Below, piece by piece: positions 1-7,784 of a stretch of 23,792 bases of DNA; position 1 is the first letter of the stretch, and each line of letters begins with the position of its first letter. The DNA lies in the IMG/VR virus record IMGVR_UViG_3300023210_002204, positions 1 to 23,792 of that record; one strand, written 5' to 3'. Source of the stretch: a virus. The position numbers and the translations under genes were made by a program. The notes under the pieces were generated by a model. It did not search any database. It had not been told where the DNA came from and saw only the letters and a program-made list of their open reading frames with translations.

Positions 1-1007
1 AAGCTTATAAATTTGAGGACCGTCTCAAGATATTTGACTTGATTAGACCTGTAACAGTTAATAGTGGTACATCTGCTTTACATTTAGCTTTGGCTTCGGC
101 AGGAATCAGCGAAGGAGATGAAGTTATCCTTCCTTCACAAACATTCATAGCAACGGGGTTAACCATTCTACACCAAAAAGCCACCCCTGTGTTTGCGGAC
201 ATTAATTATATGAGTGGTAACATATCCCCTGAAAGTATTAGAGAAAAAATAACCGATAAAACAAAAGCAATTATGGTTGTCCATTGGGCGGGATATCCTT
301 GTGATATGGACGAAATACAGTTAATAGCTGATGAACATAACCTAATAGTTATAGAGGACGCTGCACATGCTTTCGGCTCGTGGTATAAAGATAGACCAAT
401 CGGTTCTATATCAGATTACACATGTTTTTCATTCCAAGCTATTAAAATGTTAACCACAGGTGATGGTGGGGCTGTTTGTTCGTTAACAGATGAAAACGAA
501 AAACACCTCAAAAAACTTAGATGGTTCAATATTGATAGAGATGATGACAAATCAGACGAACTAGGTGAAAGAGTTTATAACTCTAATGAGATTGGTTATA
601 AATATCATATGAATGATGTCTCAGCCTCTATAGGAATAGGTAATTTATACACTGTTGGTGGTAAACTTAAACGATATAAAGAAATCACTGGTAAATACAG
701 AGAAACATTACATAACATAGAAGGAATTACCCTATTTGAAAATAAATCAGATAGAATTTCATCAAATTGGTTATTCGGTATGCATGTGGACTGTAGAGAT
801 GATTTTATTAAGAAAATGAAGGATAACGGTATTACTACTAGTGTTGTCCATTTAGGTATTGATAAGAACGATTTATTCGGTGGTAAAGATGAGTCTTTAA
901 TTAATCAACGTAAATTCGATAATAGTCAAATTCACATACCAATACACGATGATTTAAGTAATAAAGATGTTGATAAAATAATTAATACAATTAAAAGTGG
1001 GTGGTAA
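1..1007 (+). CDS. DegT/DnrJ/EryC1/StrS-type PLP sugar aminotransferase, 5' end cut by window
   Basis: The product probably transfers an amino group to a keto-sugar nucleotide, using pyridoxal phosphate. The frame is open from the first bases, so the gene starts left of the window; the TTG at 39 is unlikely to be the start, because residues encoded before it (FEDRLKIFD) fit the family's usual N-terminal helix. Family hallmarks are NSGTSALHLAL near the start, IEDAAHAFGS (PLP-binding Asp) and SFQAIKMLTTGDGG, whose Lys (codon 444-446) matches the Schiff-base lysine. The ending IHIPIHDDLS also fits. About 334 residues are visible against roughly 370 for the family, so some 30-40 are missing. It overlaps the acyltransferase gene that follows, a pairing common in N-acylated amino-sugar pathways. 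Class is secure; which keto-sugar is used cannot be told. Confidence 0.9.
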   Translation, partial: AYKFEDRLKIFDLIRPVTVNSGTSALHLALASAGISEGDEVILPSQTFIATGLTILHQKATPVFADINYMSGNISPESIREKITDKTKAIMVVHWAGYPCDMDEIQLIADEHNLIVIEDAAHAFGSWYKDRPIGSISDYTCFSFQAIKMLTTGDGGAVCSLTDENEKHLKKLRWFNIDRDDDKSDELGERVYNSNEIGYKYHMNDVSASIGIGNLYTVGGKLKRYKEITGKYRETLHNIEGITLFENKSDRISSNWLFGMHVDCRDDFIKKMKDNGITTSVVHLGIDKNDLFGGKDESLINQRKFDNSQIHIPIHDDLSNKDVDKIINTIKSGW

Positions 1008-1527
1008 TGTAGATAACATATTTTTCGATAGGACACAACTTAAGTATTGTGGTGAAGACGTTATCATAGGTAAAACAGTTAGAATAAGAAAACCAGAAGA
1101 GGTTTCTATTGGTGATGGTACTATCATAGATGATTTTACTTATATATCTTGTGGTATGACAATAGGTAAACACTGCCACATAGCATCTAATGTTAGTATA
1201 TCTGGTAGTAAGGCTCACCTACACATGGGTGATTACTCAACAATTAGTAATCATTGCTCAATTCATTGTGTATCATCTGATTATAGAAAGATATCCTTAG
1301 ATTTACCGTCAGTTCCAGAAGAAGAAAGATTTGGTGGTGAGTTCGGTGATATACACATTGGTAACAACGTAGTCGTTGGTGCCCATTCTACGATACTCCC
1401 AAATGTTGAAATACAAGATTATGTAGCATTCGGTGCTTACAGTTTGATTAAAGATAGAGATTATATAAAAGGTTATCTATATGTTGGAATTCCAGCTAAG
1501 ATGGTTTGTAAAAGAGAAGAAATATGA
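997..1527 (+). CDS. Left-handed beta-helix (hexapeptide repeat) acyltransferase
   Basis: This 176-residue protein is built from hexapeptide ([I/V]-G-x-x) turns, for example VSIGDG, MTIGKH, IHIGNN and VVVGAHS, which form the left-handed beta-helix of acetyl/formyl transferases. The C-terminal YVGIPAKMV is typical of the WbbJ/NeuD-like sugar O- or N-acetyltransferases. His residues around position 90 (CSIHCVS) and HS near 128 could hold the catalytic base, but I cannot assign it. The start is a GTG at 997, overlapping the aminotransferase by 11 bases; the only ATG nearby is out of frame and runs straight into a stop. Directly behind an aminotransferase, acylation of the new amino group is the simplest role, inferred from context. 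O-acetylation of a glycan is the alternative. Confidence 0.85.
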   Translation: MGGNVDNIFFDRTQLKYCGEDVIIGKTVRIRKPEEVSIGDGTIIDDFTYISCGMTIGKHCHIASNVSISGSKAHLHMGDYSTISNHCSIHCVSSDYRKISLDLPSVPEEERFGGEFGDIHIGNNVVVGAHSTILPNVEIQDYVAFGAYSLIKDRDYIKGYLYVGIPAKMVCKREEI

Positions 1528-2444
1528 AAAAGATTTTAGTTTTAGGTGGTAATGGCTTCATGGGAAAAAATTTACAAGAAGTTTTTAGTGGTTCTAAATA
1601 TGAAATGCATTATCTAAGTAGGAGAGATGGTCTTGATATTACAGACGAGTTTTTATTAACAGACACATTAAAACAAATAAAACCGAATATAATTATTCAT
1701 GCTGCGGCTCATGTTGGTAGTATTAAATATGTTAGTGAAAATGCTGCGGATGTGGTAAACGATAATACAGAAATGTACTTAAACTTATATAAATGTGTTA
1801 AAAATGTTAATAAGGACATCATTGTAATTAACCCAATATCCAACTGTTCATACCCTGGTATTATTGATGTACAAAATGAAGACTTATGGTGGGACGGCCC
1901 AATACATGAGAGTGTTGAATCGTATGGAACACCAAAGAAAATGGGTTATATTATATCTAAATGTTATGAAAGGCAATATGGGGTTAAGACATTAAATCTA
2001 ATTGTGCCTAACGCATATGGACCAAATGATTACTTAGATGAGGAAAGGACGCATGCGATGAATGGTATAATTATGAGAATGTTAAATTCAATGTCCAAGG
2101 GTGATAAAGAATTTTCAGTTTGGGGTAGTGGTACACCAATAAGAGAATGGATTTATATGCCTGATGTTGGTAGGATTATTAAAAAAATTATTGATGATGA
2201 AATATTTGATTTACCCAACCCAATAAATCTAGGGCAAGAACATGGGGTATCAATAAATGAAATTGTTAACATGGTAAAAAATAGTTTAAATTATGGTGTT
2301 AATATTGTACATGATTTAACTAAACAAGATGGAGCACCAGTTAAAGTTTTGGGTAATAAATTATTTACAAAACACTTTAACGACTTTATATTCACAGAGT
2401 ACGATGAAGGTATAAAAGAGACAATAAAATATTACACAAAATAA
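1524..2444 (+). CDS. GDP-L-fucose-synthase-like extended SDR epimerase/reductase
   Basis: A 306-residue extended short-chain dehydrogenase. It has the NAD(P) loop GGNGFMG (8-14), the AAHVGSI segment seen in GDP-fucose synthases, an active-site Y142-xxx-K146 (YIISK), and the later patches PNAYGPNDY and WGSGTPIREWIY, which closely follow the fucose-synthase pattern. That family converts GDP-4-keto-6-deoxymannose to GDP-L-fucose by epimerisation and reduction. The catalytic Cys/Ser region reads NPISNCSYPG, close to the usual S-S-C-I-Y-P. The start ATG overlaps the previous stop as ATGA, so the two are translationally coupled. No GDP-mannose 4,6-dehydratase lies in the window, so the substrate must come from the host or from genes further left. 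Exact product is unproven. Confidence 0.85.
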   Translation: MKKILVLGGNGFMGKNLQEVFSGSKYEMHYLSRRDGLDITDEFLLTDTLKQIKPNIIIHAAAHVGSIKYVSENAADVVNDNTEMYLNLYKCVKNVNKDIIVINPISNCSYPGIIDVQNEDLWWDGPIHESVESYGTPKKMGYIISKCYERQYGVKTLNLIVPNAYGPNDYLDEERTHAMNGIIMRMLNSMSKGDKEFSVWGSGTPIREWIYMPDVGRIIKKIIDDEIFDLPNPINLGQEHGVSINEIVNMVKNSLNYGVNIVHDLTKQDGAPVKVLGNKLFTKHFNDFIFTEYDEGIKETIKYYTK

Positions 2445-2446
2445 AT

Positions 2447-3388
2447 ATGAAAAAAATATTCATAACTGGTGGGGCAGGATATATAGGGACAACATTAATA
2501 CCAACATTATTACAAGAAGGTTTTAATGTAACAGTATACGATTCATTAATGTTTGATAATGGTGATAAACTGTTACCATATATTTCCAATAAACATTTTA
2601 ACTTTATTAAAGGTGATATTAGGAATGAAGAATTATTAAGAGATAGTATGATTGGTTATGATGTTGTTATACACTTAGCAGCATTGGTTGGGTTTCCTTT
2701 ATGTAGAGAAGCTGGGGAAGATGAATCTTACTCTGTCAATACCAATGGTACTGAAATTGTTATTAGAAACATGAGTGAAGACCAATACTTATTATTTGGT
2801 TCAACTGGGTCAAACTATGGTGAGGTAGTTGGGGTTTGTATTGAAGAAACACCATTAAACCCATTATCTATATATGGTAGAACAAAAACAGAAGCTGAAA
2901 CTAAGGTTATGGGTAGACCTAATAGTACAGCGTTTAGGTTCGCTACAGCATTTGGTTTATCCCCAAGACTAAGACTTGACCTATTGGTTAATGATTTAAC
3001 TTATAAGGCTTATAAGGAAGGCTATGCTGTTATTTATGAATCCCATTTTTTAAGAACCTTTATACACGTTAAGGATATCACTAGAGTATTCTTATTTGCG
3101 ATACAAAATCAAAATAACATGAGGGATAATGTGTATAATGTTGGTTCTGATAAAATGAACTATTCTAAGAAGGAGGTTTGTGAATTAATAAAAAAGGAAT
3201 TACCTAACACGTATTTTAATTATGCTGATGTTGGAACTGATGTTGATAAAAGAAACTATAAGGTTAGTTACGATAAGATACGTAAATTAGGTTTTGATAC
3301 TATCGTAGATGTAACTGATGGTATAAAAGAAGTGGTTAAAAGTATGCCACTCATTAAAATAACATCTAATTACCATAATATGTTTTAA
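2447..3388 (+). CDS. NAD-dependent nucleotide-sugar epimerase/dehydratase (copy 1)
   Basis: A 313-residue extended SDR. The Rossmann loop is GGAGYIG (8-14), followed by VYDSL and GDIRN, with catalytic Y143-xxx-K147 (YGRTK) and an upstream S/T in FGSTGSNYG. It is clearly paralogous to the protein at 5796-6758: both carry an unusual central segment of the form LR(L/M)DL(L/V)VN-LT-KA followed by K-G. The family acts on the 4-position of nucleotide sugars, as epimerase, dehydratase or reductase. Starting two bases after the previous stop, it reads as part of the same transcript. The C-terminal tail (about 295-313) is not family-like. Substrate unknown. Confidence 0.85.
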   Translation: MKKIFITGGAGYIGTTLIPTLLQEGFNVTVYDSLMFDNGDKLLPYISNKHFNFIKGDIRNEELLRDSMIGYDVVIHLAALVGFPLCREAGEDESYSVNTNGTEIVIRNMSEDQYLLFGSTGSNYGEVVGVCIEETPLNPLSIYGRTKTEAETKVMGRPNSTAFRFATAFGLSPRLRLDLLVNDLTYKAYKEGYAVIYESHFLRTFIHVKDITRVFLFAIQNQNNMRDNVYNVGSDKMNYSKKEVCELIKKELPNTYFNYADVGTDVDKRNYKVSYDKIRKLGFDTIVDVTDGIKEVVKSMPLIKITSNYHNMF

Positions 3389-3401
3389 ATGAAACTAGAT
3401 G

Positions 3402-3410
3402 GATGTTTAT
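3402..3410 (+). promoter_or_regulatory. Degenerate copy of the GATATTTAT candidate late promoter
   Basis: GATGTTTAT, one mismatch from the GATATTTAT element found upstream of other genes here, and followed by the same AATAAAAAA tract as the copy at 13409. It lies in one of the few real gaps of the glycan island (3389-3438), 28 bases before the ATG at 3439. It might give a second entry point into the island. The match is inexact and the spacing longer than at other sites, so this is a weak call. Confidence 0.3.
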
Positions 3411-3438
3411 AATAAAAAATAATTTTAAAAAATGAATT

Positions 3439-4362
3439 ATGAAAAATAAAATAGGGTGGTTAGTAAATGACCAATTAACAGGAATACCAAACACAAGAAC
3501 GTTTTGGCATGATTTATTAGATTGGTTCCCCAATCTTCAAGATAAATGTGATGGATATACAAATTATGGTGTATTACCACAAAAAATAGAATCTATTAAG
3601 GAACGTCCTGATTATATTATCAGAAATGGTACTTATTTTAGAAAACTTAATATTGATGTCCCAACATTTTGTTTGATTCAAGATACAAAAGTTGATTCGA
3701 CACAAACAGATGTTATAAACTCATCTACATGTGTTGTGTTCGCCTCCAAAGAAACACATAACATTTATAAGCCTAGGATTAACCCACAAAATGTTAGGGT
3801 AATTGAACAGTCTTCTGATTTTGATTTTTTTAAACCTATACCTGAAAGACACCCAGACGTTTTACCTAACTCAATTATTTTTATAGGTGATTCTTCTCAT
3901 GTAAAAAAAGGTTTCCATAGGGTTTTAAATCTTATTGAAAAAATGCCTGATTTTAATTTTTGTTTAGTGATGAAAGATAATACGCCTATTGATGTTATCC
4001 CACCTAACAGTAGAGATAGAGTACGCATATTTAATAGAGTTGACAGGGATACTGTTAAACTTCTAATTAATTCATCTGTGTGTGCTATATGTACATCTGG
4101 TAATGAGGAAGGTCATTTTGCCGGGATAGAGATAGGTGCGTGTAACATACCAATGGTAGCTAGACCTATGGGGTGTTATCTAGACAGAAAAGATGATAAA
4201 TCTTGGGGTTTAATATCAGAAGATGAGGATTTTCCTGAAACAATAAGATATGTTGTTAATAACCTTGAAGAGTTCAGTCCTCGTAAATACTATTCGAAAG
4301 AGTATACATTGGGAAGGTGTCGTGAAAAGTGGTCTGACCTAATAAACGAATTCGTTAAGTAA
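3439..4362 (+). CDS. GT-B glycosyltransferase, GT4-like
   Basis: A 307-residue retaining-type glycosyltransferase candidate. The C-terminal half looks like a GT4 nucleotide-sugar domain: FIGDSSHVKKGFHRVL (about 148-163) resembles the conserved G-x-x-x-x-x-K-G-x-x-x-L stretch. The segment from about 220 to 245, with E224, G225, E231, G233 and A234, matches the E-x7-E donor-binding signature. The N-terminal half (KIGWLVND, later CLIQDTK and VVFASKET) fits an acceptor-side Rossmann domain of reduced size. No membrane helix or signal peptide is apparent, so it should act in the host cytoplasm. It follows a gap of about 50 bases. Donor and acceptor are unknown. Confidence 0.8.
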   Translation: MKNKIGWLVNDQLTGIPNTRTFWHDLLDWFPNLQDKCDGYTNYGVLPQKIESIKERPDYIIRNGTYFRKLNIDVPTFCLIQDTKVDSTQTDVINSSTCVVFASKETHNIYKPRINPQNVRVIEQSSDFDFFKPIPERHPDVLPNSIIFIGDSSHVKKGFHRVLNLIEKMPDFNFCLVMKDNTPIDVIPPNSRDRVRIFNRVDRDTVKLLINSSVCAICTSGNEEGHFAGIEIGACNIPMVARPMGCYLDRKDDKSWGLISEDEDFPETIRYVVNNLEEFSPRKYYSKEYTLGRCREKWSDLINEFVK

Positions 4363-4364
4363 TT

Positions 4365-5222
4365 ATGAAATTTACAGCAGAAATATTATCGGGTTTATGT
4401 AATGTTCTTAAAGCGTTTGTTACGGCTTTGAGTATGACAGAAGAGGGGAATACTAACCTAAAACCAAAATATAACCATTGGTTCGATGCTGATTATACTG
4501 AGGTTTTAGATGATAGTTTAATTTGTCATGGTCCTGAAGAGATGGGTGAGTCTTTTGTTACAGCAAGATGGCTTATACTAAAAGAAGAAGAGGAAGGACA
4601 ACCTGACTTAATTAACGACGCTAAGAAATTAGGTGACCACCCTAATATAGCGAACAAAAAACTATCACCATTATTCTCCACGCACTCCATTGATTGGTTC
4701 TATGATAGAAGTTTAATTAGTGATGATGTGTATAATAGAATTCAGAGTGGGATTAAAAAGATAAAATGGAGAGATGGGGTTCTATCTGAGGTTGATAGGG
4801 TTACAAATGAATTTGGGGAAGGTCCATTATTGTCTATACAAATAAGAACTTGGAAACATAAATGGGACCCACCTGGAGATTGGAAAAATAGTCCTAGAGA
4901 TGGTGTTGTAAGAGATTATAACTTTGAAACATATAAAGACGCTATCTATAAGTTCCTACATAGTGAAACACCACCAAAAACAATTTTCCTAACTTCCGAC
5001 ACAGAGAGTCTTTTACCACAATATTTGGATTACTTGAAAGACTACGATGTTAAGGTAGTAACTTACACCCAACCTGAAAACGTTACACAAATGCAGTTTT
5101 CTGTGGCAACTATGTTGATAGCTTCAAAATGTGATATGTTAGTATGTAGTCGTCTAAGTACATTTTCTGAATGTATTTGGTGGTTTGGTGGATGTAAAGC
5201 AACCACAATACCTGTTTTTTAA
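4365..5222 (+). CDS. Fucosyltransferase-fold glycosyltransferase (GT11/GT23/NodZ-like), putative
   Basis: A 285-residue protein with three motifs in the order seen in the GDP-fucose-using GT-B group. They are an N-terminal SGLCNVLKAF (9-18), resembling the GLGN-x-L loop; SIQIRTW (157-163), resembling the V-H-I-R-R motif that binds the donor; and a C-terminal FLTSDTES (208-215) then CSRLSTFSEC (261-270), resembling the T-D and S-x-x-S-x-F-S motifs. The standard loop Gly is replaced by Cys (GLC instead of GLG). No signal peptide or membrane segment is visible. A fucose-synthase-like gene in the same run supports a fucose or related 6-deoxyhexose donor, but that is inference. The match is by motif pattern only. 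Confidence 0.6.
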   Translation: MKFTAEILSGLCNVLKAFVTALSMTEEGNTNLKPKYNHWFDADYTEVLDDSLICHGPEEMGESFVTARWLILKEEEEGQPDLINDAKKLGDHPNIANKKLSPLFSTHSIDWFYDRSLISDDVYNRIQSGIKKIKWRDGVLSEVDRVTNEFGEGPLLSIQIRTWKHKWDPPGDWKNSPRDGVVRDYNFETYKDAIYKFLHSETPPKTIFLTSDTESLLPQYLDYLKDYDVKVVTYTQPENVTQMQFSVATMLIASKCDMLVCSRLSTFSECIWWFGGCKATTIPVF

Positions 5223-5264
5223 AAAATAAATAAAATGGGATAATTTAATTAAAAAATCAATAAA

Positions 5265-5795
5265 ATGGAAAATACTTTTGGGTATCCTGGGTCTAAACAT
5301 AATCATTCACATTTTATAGCTGAATTGGTTAAACAAATAAATTGCAAAACATATCTAGAATTAGGTATATATGATGGTATTACGTTATCATTAGTAGAAC
5401 CTTTTGTAGATAGAATCATCAGTGTCGATATTAAAGATATTAGAAGGTGGAGAATAGGTGAGTTTCATTTAGAAACTACAGATAGTTTTTTTGAACACTT
5501 TAATGAAAAGGTAGATGTTGTCTTTATTGACGCTGACCATAATTTTGAATCTGTTAAAATAGATTTTGAAAATTCAGTAAAATTATTAAATGAATTTGGT
5601 ATGATTATATTACACGACACAGACCCGATGGAAAAAATGTATTTAGAACCTAGGTATTGTGGTGATTCATATAAAATGGATGAATGGTTGCGTGAAAATT
5701 ATACAGATTTTGATGTTATGACATTACCATTAACACAAGCTGGACTCACTATTGTAAAGAGAAAGGCTGATAAAAGAGTGAATAAATACTTATAA
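5265..5795 (+). CDS. Class I SAM-dependent methyltransferase (Methyltransf_24-like)
   Basis: A 176-residue Rossmann methyltransferase. Motif I is YLELGIYDG (30-38), the acidic end of strand 2 is in ISVDIKD (about 52-58), and the core strands carry DVVFIDADHNFESV (84-97) and MIILHDTD (113-120). The FIDADH/LHD arrangement is typical of the Methyltransf_24 type, which includes sugar O-methyltransferases of polysaccharide clusters. HDTD could place a metal ion or a general base. Set between glycosyltransferases and an epimerase, O-methylation of a sugar is the likeliest role, though this comes from context. A 42-base AT-rich gap precedes it. The next gene begins immediately after its stop. Confidence 0.8.
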   Translation: MENTFGYPGSKHNHSHFIAELVKQINCKTYLELGIYDGITLSLVEPFVDRIISVDIKDIRRWRIGEFHLETTDSFFEHFNEKVDVVFIDADHNFESVKIDFENSVKLLNEFGMIILHDTDPMEKMYLEPRYCGDSYKMDEWLRENYTDFDVMTLPLTQAGLTIVKRKADKRVNKYL

Positions 5796-6758
5796 ATGAA
5801 AAATAAAAAAATTTTAGTATGTGGTGGGTCTGGCTATATAGGTGGGCTTACTTGTGATTATCTATTAGACGCTGGGTTTGAAGTTATGGTTTATGATAAT
5901 CTATTATATGAAAACAGATATCTTAAAGACATACCATTCATTAATGGTGATATAAGGGATACAGAAAAATTATATGAGGCATCAAAAGATTTTGATGTTA
6001 TAGTTTTAATGGCTGCTTTAGTTGGTGACCCAGCTTGTAGTGTCGACCATAAATTAACAGAAGAAATAAATTATAAAGCTATTAAAGATTTTTGTAATGT
6101 TGTTTCCCCTCATAAACATATAATATTTATGTCTACTTGTTCGGTTTATGGAGCTCAAGACGGTATGTTAGATGAAAATAGTGACACTAACCCATTATCG
6201 TCTTACGCAGCAACAAAATTACAAGCAGAGAAACACGTATTAGATTTAGGTGGTACCATTTTTAGATTAGGCACTGTATTCGGTTTAGGTGATACATATT
6301 CTAGACTTAGAATGGATTTAGTTGTTAATGTCTTAACTATGAAAGCTATCAAATATGGTGAAATAACAATTAATGGTGGTGAACAATGGAGGCCTATAAT
6401 TGCAGTTAAAGATATTGCTGGATATGTTACTGAGGCTTGTGAAAAAAAACATGAAGGAGTATATGTTTTATCATTAGAAAATGTTATTATTAAAGAGTTA
6501 GGTGAAAGAGTGGTTAGTATGATTCCTAATACTAAAATCAACTATACTGAAATATCTTTCCAAGACGCACGAAACTATAAAGTGGACAATTCAAAAGCTT
6601 TAGAGGTTTTTGATTATAAAGCTAAAGTAACGGTTGAGGAAGAGGTTATCAGAATGGTTGATATGTTTAAAGATGGGAGAGTTAAGAACCCTGAAGATAA
6701 AGTATATCACAATGGTGCTTATTTAACGAATAAAAAAGAAAATAAACAATTAGTTTAA
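5796..6758 (+). CDS. NAD-dependent nucleotide-sugar epimerase/dehydratase (copy 2)
   Basis: A 320-residue extended SDR and a diverged paralogue of the 2447-3388 product. The cofactor loop is GGSGYIG (10-16), followed by VYDNLLY and GDIRD. The active site is Y137-xxx-K141 (YAATK), with FMSTCSVYG upstream supplying the Ser/Thr, the more canonical form of the two copies. The shared segment LRMDLVVNVLTMKA matches copy 1. A C-terminal tail (about 290-320, ending KENKQLV) is absent from copy 1. It starts directly after the methyltransferase stop and its own stop overlaps the next ATG (TAATG). The two copies have probably specialised on different nucleotide sugars or on successive steps. Confidence 0.85.
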   Translation: MKNKKILVCGGSGYIGGLTCDYLLDAGFEVMVYDNLLYENRYLKDIPFINGDIRDTEKLYEASKDFDVIVLMAALVGDPACSVDHKLTEEINYKAIKDFCNVVSPHKHIIFMSTCSVYGAQDGMLDENSDTNPLSSYAATKLQAEKHVLDLGGTIFRLGTVFGLGDTYSRLRMDLVVNVLTMKAIKYGEITINGGEQWRPIIAVKDIAGYVTEACEKKHEGVYVLSLENVIIKELGERVVSMIPNTKINYTEISFQDARNYKVDNSKALEVFDYKAKVTVEEEVIRMVDMFKDGRVKNPEDKVYHNGAYLTNKKENKQLV

Positions 6759-7369
6759 TGGATGTAATTGATAAAACATTTTGGGAAAATAAACACGGTG
6801 TTAGTGATAGATATTGGTTAACAGGTTCTTCACTAAAAGAAATTATGACACTACATGAGATTAGTGAAGATGATTTAACCGACACAAAGGTTTTAGAAAT
6901 TGGGGTTGGTTTAGGTACGTTGTCTAGAGATATTTTTAAATACACAACGGATTTGTTATGTTGTGATATATCGGAAAAGGCGCTAGATAGTGTGAACCCA
7001 AATGTAACTAAAAAATATCTAACAACTGATTTATCTAAAATTGAGCCTGTAGATTTAGGTATATGTCATCTAGTGTTTCAACACTGTACTGATGGGGAAA
7101 TTGAAAGAATCATTAACGATATTGTATTAACTGATGATGGTATATTCACATTCCAATTCGCTTTCCTACGAAATGGTGAAAAACCGAACGCAAATGTTCA
7201 AAATTTAATTGAATTGGGTTCGCATCATTTTAGAAGTATTGAAACGATTGAGAAAATGGTCGATAAATCGGGTAAAGAAATTGTATGGACATCAAAACCA
7301 TACCATTATTATGAACCGGAGAACTTTAGTTGGTTAATGGTTAAAATTAAAAATAAAAACAATGGATAG
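6758..7369 (+). CDS. Class I SAM-dependent methyltransferase
   Basis: A 203-residue methyltransferase. Motif I is VLEIGVGLG (45-53), strand 2 ends in CCDISEKAL (68-76), and LVFQHCTDGEIERII matches the motif IV/alpha-D region of Methyltransf_11/25-type enzymes. The N-terminal WENKHG...RYWLTG resembles the substrate-entry helix of small-molecule methyltransferases. It is not closely similar to the other methyltransferase at 5265, so a second position, a second sugar or a different acceptor is likely. It overlaps both neighbours (1 base upstream, 8 bases downstream), which argues for coupled translation in the glycan transcript. No DNA-methylase motif (DPPY, PC) is present. Confidence 0.8.
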   Translation: MDVIDKTFWENKHGVSDRYWLTGSSLKEIMTLHEISEDDLTDTKVLEIGVGLGTLSRDIFKYTTDLLCCDISEKALDSVNPNVTKKYLTTDLSKIEPVDLGICHLVFQHCTDGEIERIINDIVLTDDGIFTFQFAFLRNGEKPNANVQNLIELGSHHFRSIETIEKMVDKSGKEIVWTSKPYHYYEPENFSWLMVKIKNKNNG

Positions 7370-7781
7370 TATAAAAGTTTTAAACGGTGGGATTGCTATT
7401 GATGATAGAGGTTCGGTATGTTTTGTTAATGACTTCAACTTTGAAGGTGTTAAGAGATTCTACCAGGTTGAGAATCATAGACAAGGTTTCATCAGAGCGT
7501 GGCATGGTCACAAAAAAGAGGGTAAATACGTTTACGTAACAAATGGTTCAGCACTTATTGGTGTTGTTGACATGGAAACCGAAGAGGTTTCTAAATTTGT
7601 ATTAAGTAGTAAATCACCAAAGGTTCTTTGGATACCACCTGGAAATTATAATGGTTTTAAATCATTAGAAGAAGACACTAAAATAGTGTTCTTCTCAACA
7701 TCAACTATAGAAGAAAGTTTAGGAGATGACATTCGTAAAGAATATGACCAATGGGACATTTGGGATGAAGATTATAGATAA
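7362..7781 (+). CDS. RmlC-like cupin, dTDP-4-dehydrorhamnose 3,5-epimerase-related
   Basis: A 139-residue single-domain cupin. FIRAWHGHKKEGKYVYVTNG (43-62) corresponds to the RmlC region with the conserved active-site His (R-G-x-H), here with two histidines, H48 and H50. KVLWIPPGNYNGF (87-99) corresponds to the W-I-P-x-G-x-x-H-G-F strand, with the usual His changed to Asn. At about 140 residues it is shorter than classical RmlC (about 180), closer in size to sugar 3,4-ketoisomerases of the FdtA/WxcM group. The RmlD-like gene behind it favours the 3,5-epimerase reading, while the aminotransferase upstream would suit a ketoisomerase. Both are kept open. Confidence 0.75.
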   Translation: MDSIKVLNGGIAIDDRGSVCFVNDFNFEGVKRFYQVENHRQGFIRAWHGHKKEGKYVYVTNGSALIGVVDMETEEVSKFVLSSKSPKVLWIPPGNYNGFKSLEEDTKIVFFSTSTIEESLGDDIRKEYDQWDIWDEDYR

Positions 7782-7784
7782 GAT

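Noticed and set aside
7362-7781. Firm assignment of the cupin as a 3,4-ketoisomerase (FdtA type)
   Set aside because: Length fits, but the motif order and the RmlD-like neighbour fit the RmlC group at least as well; left as an alternative only.
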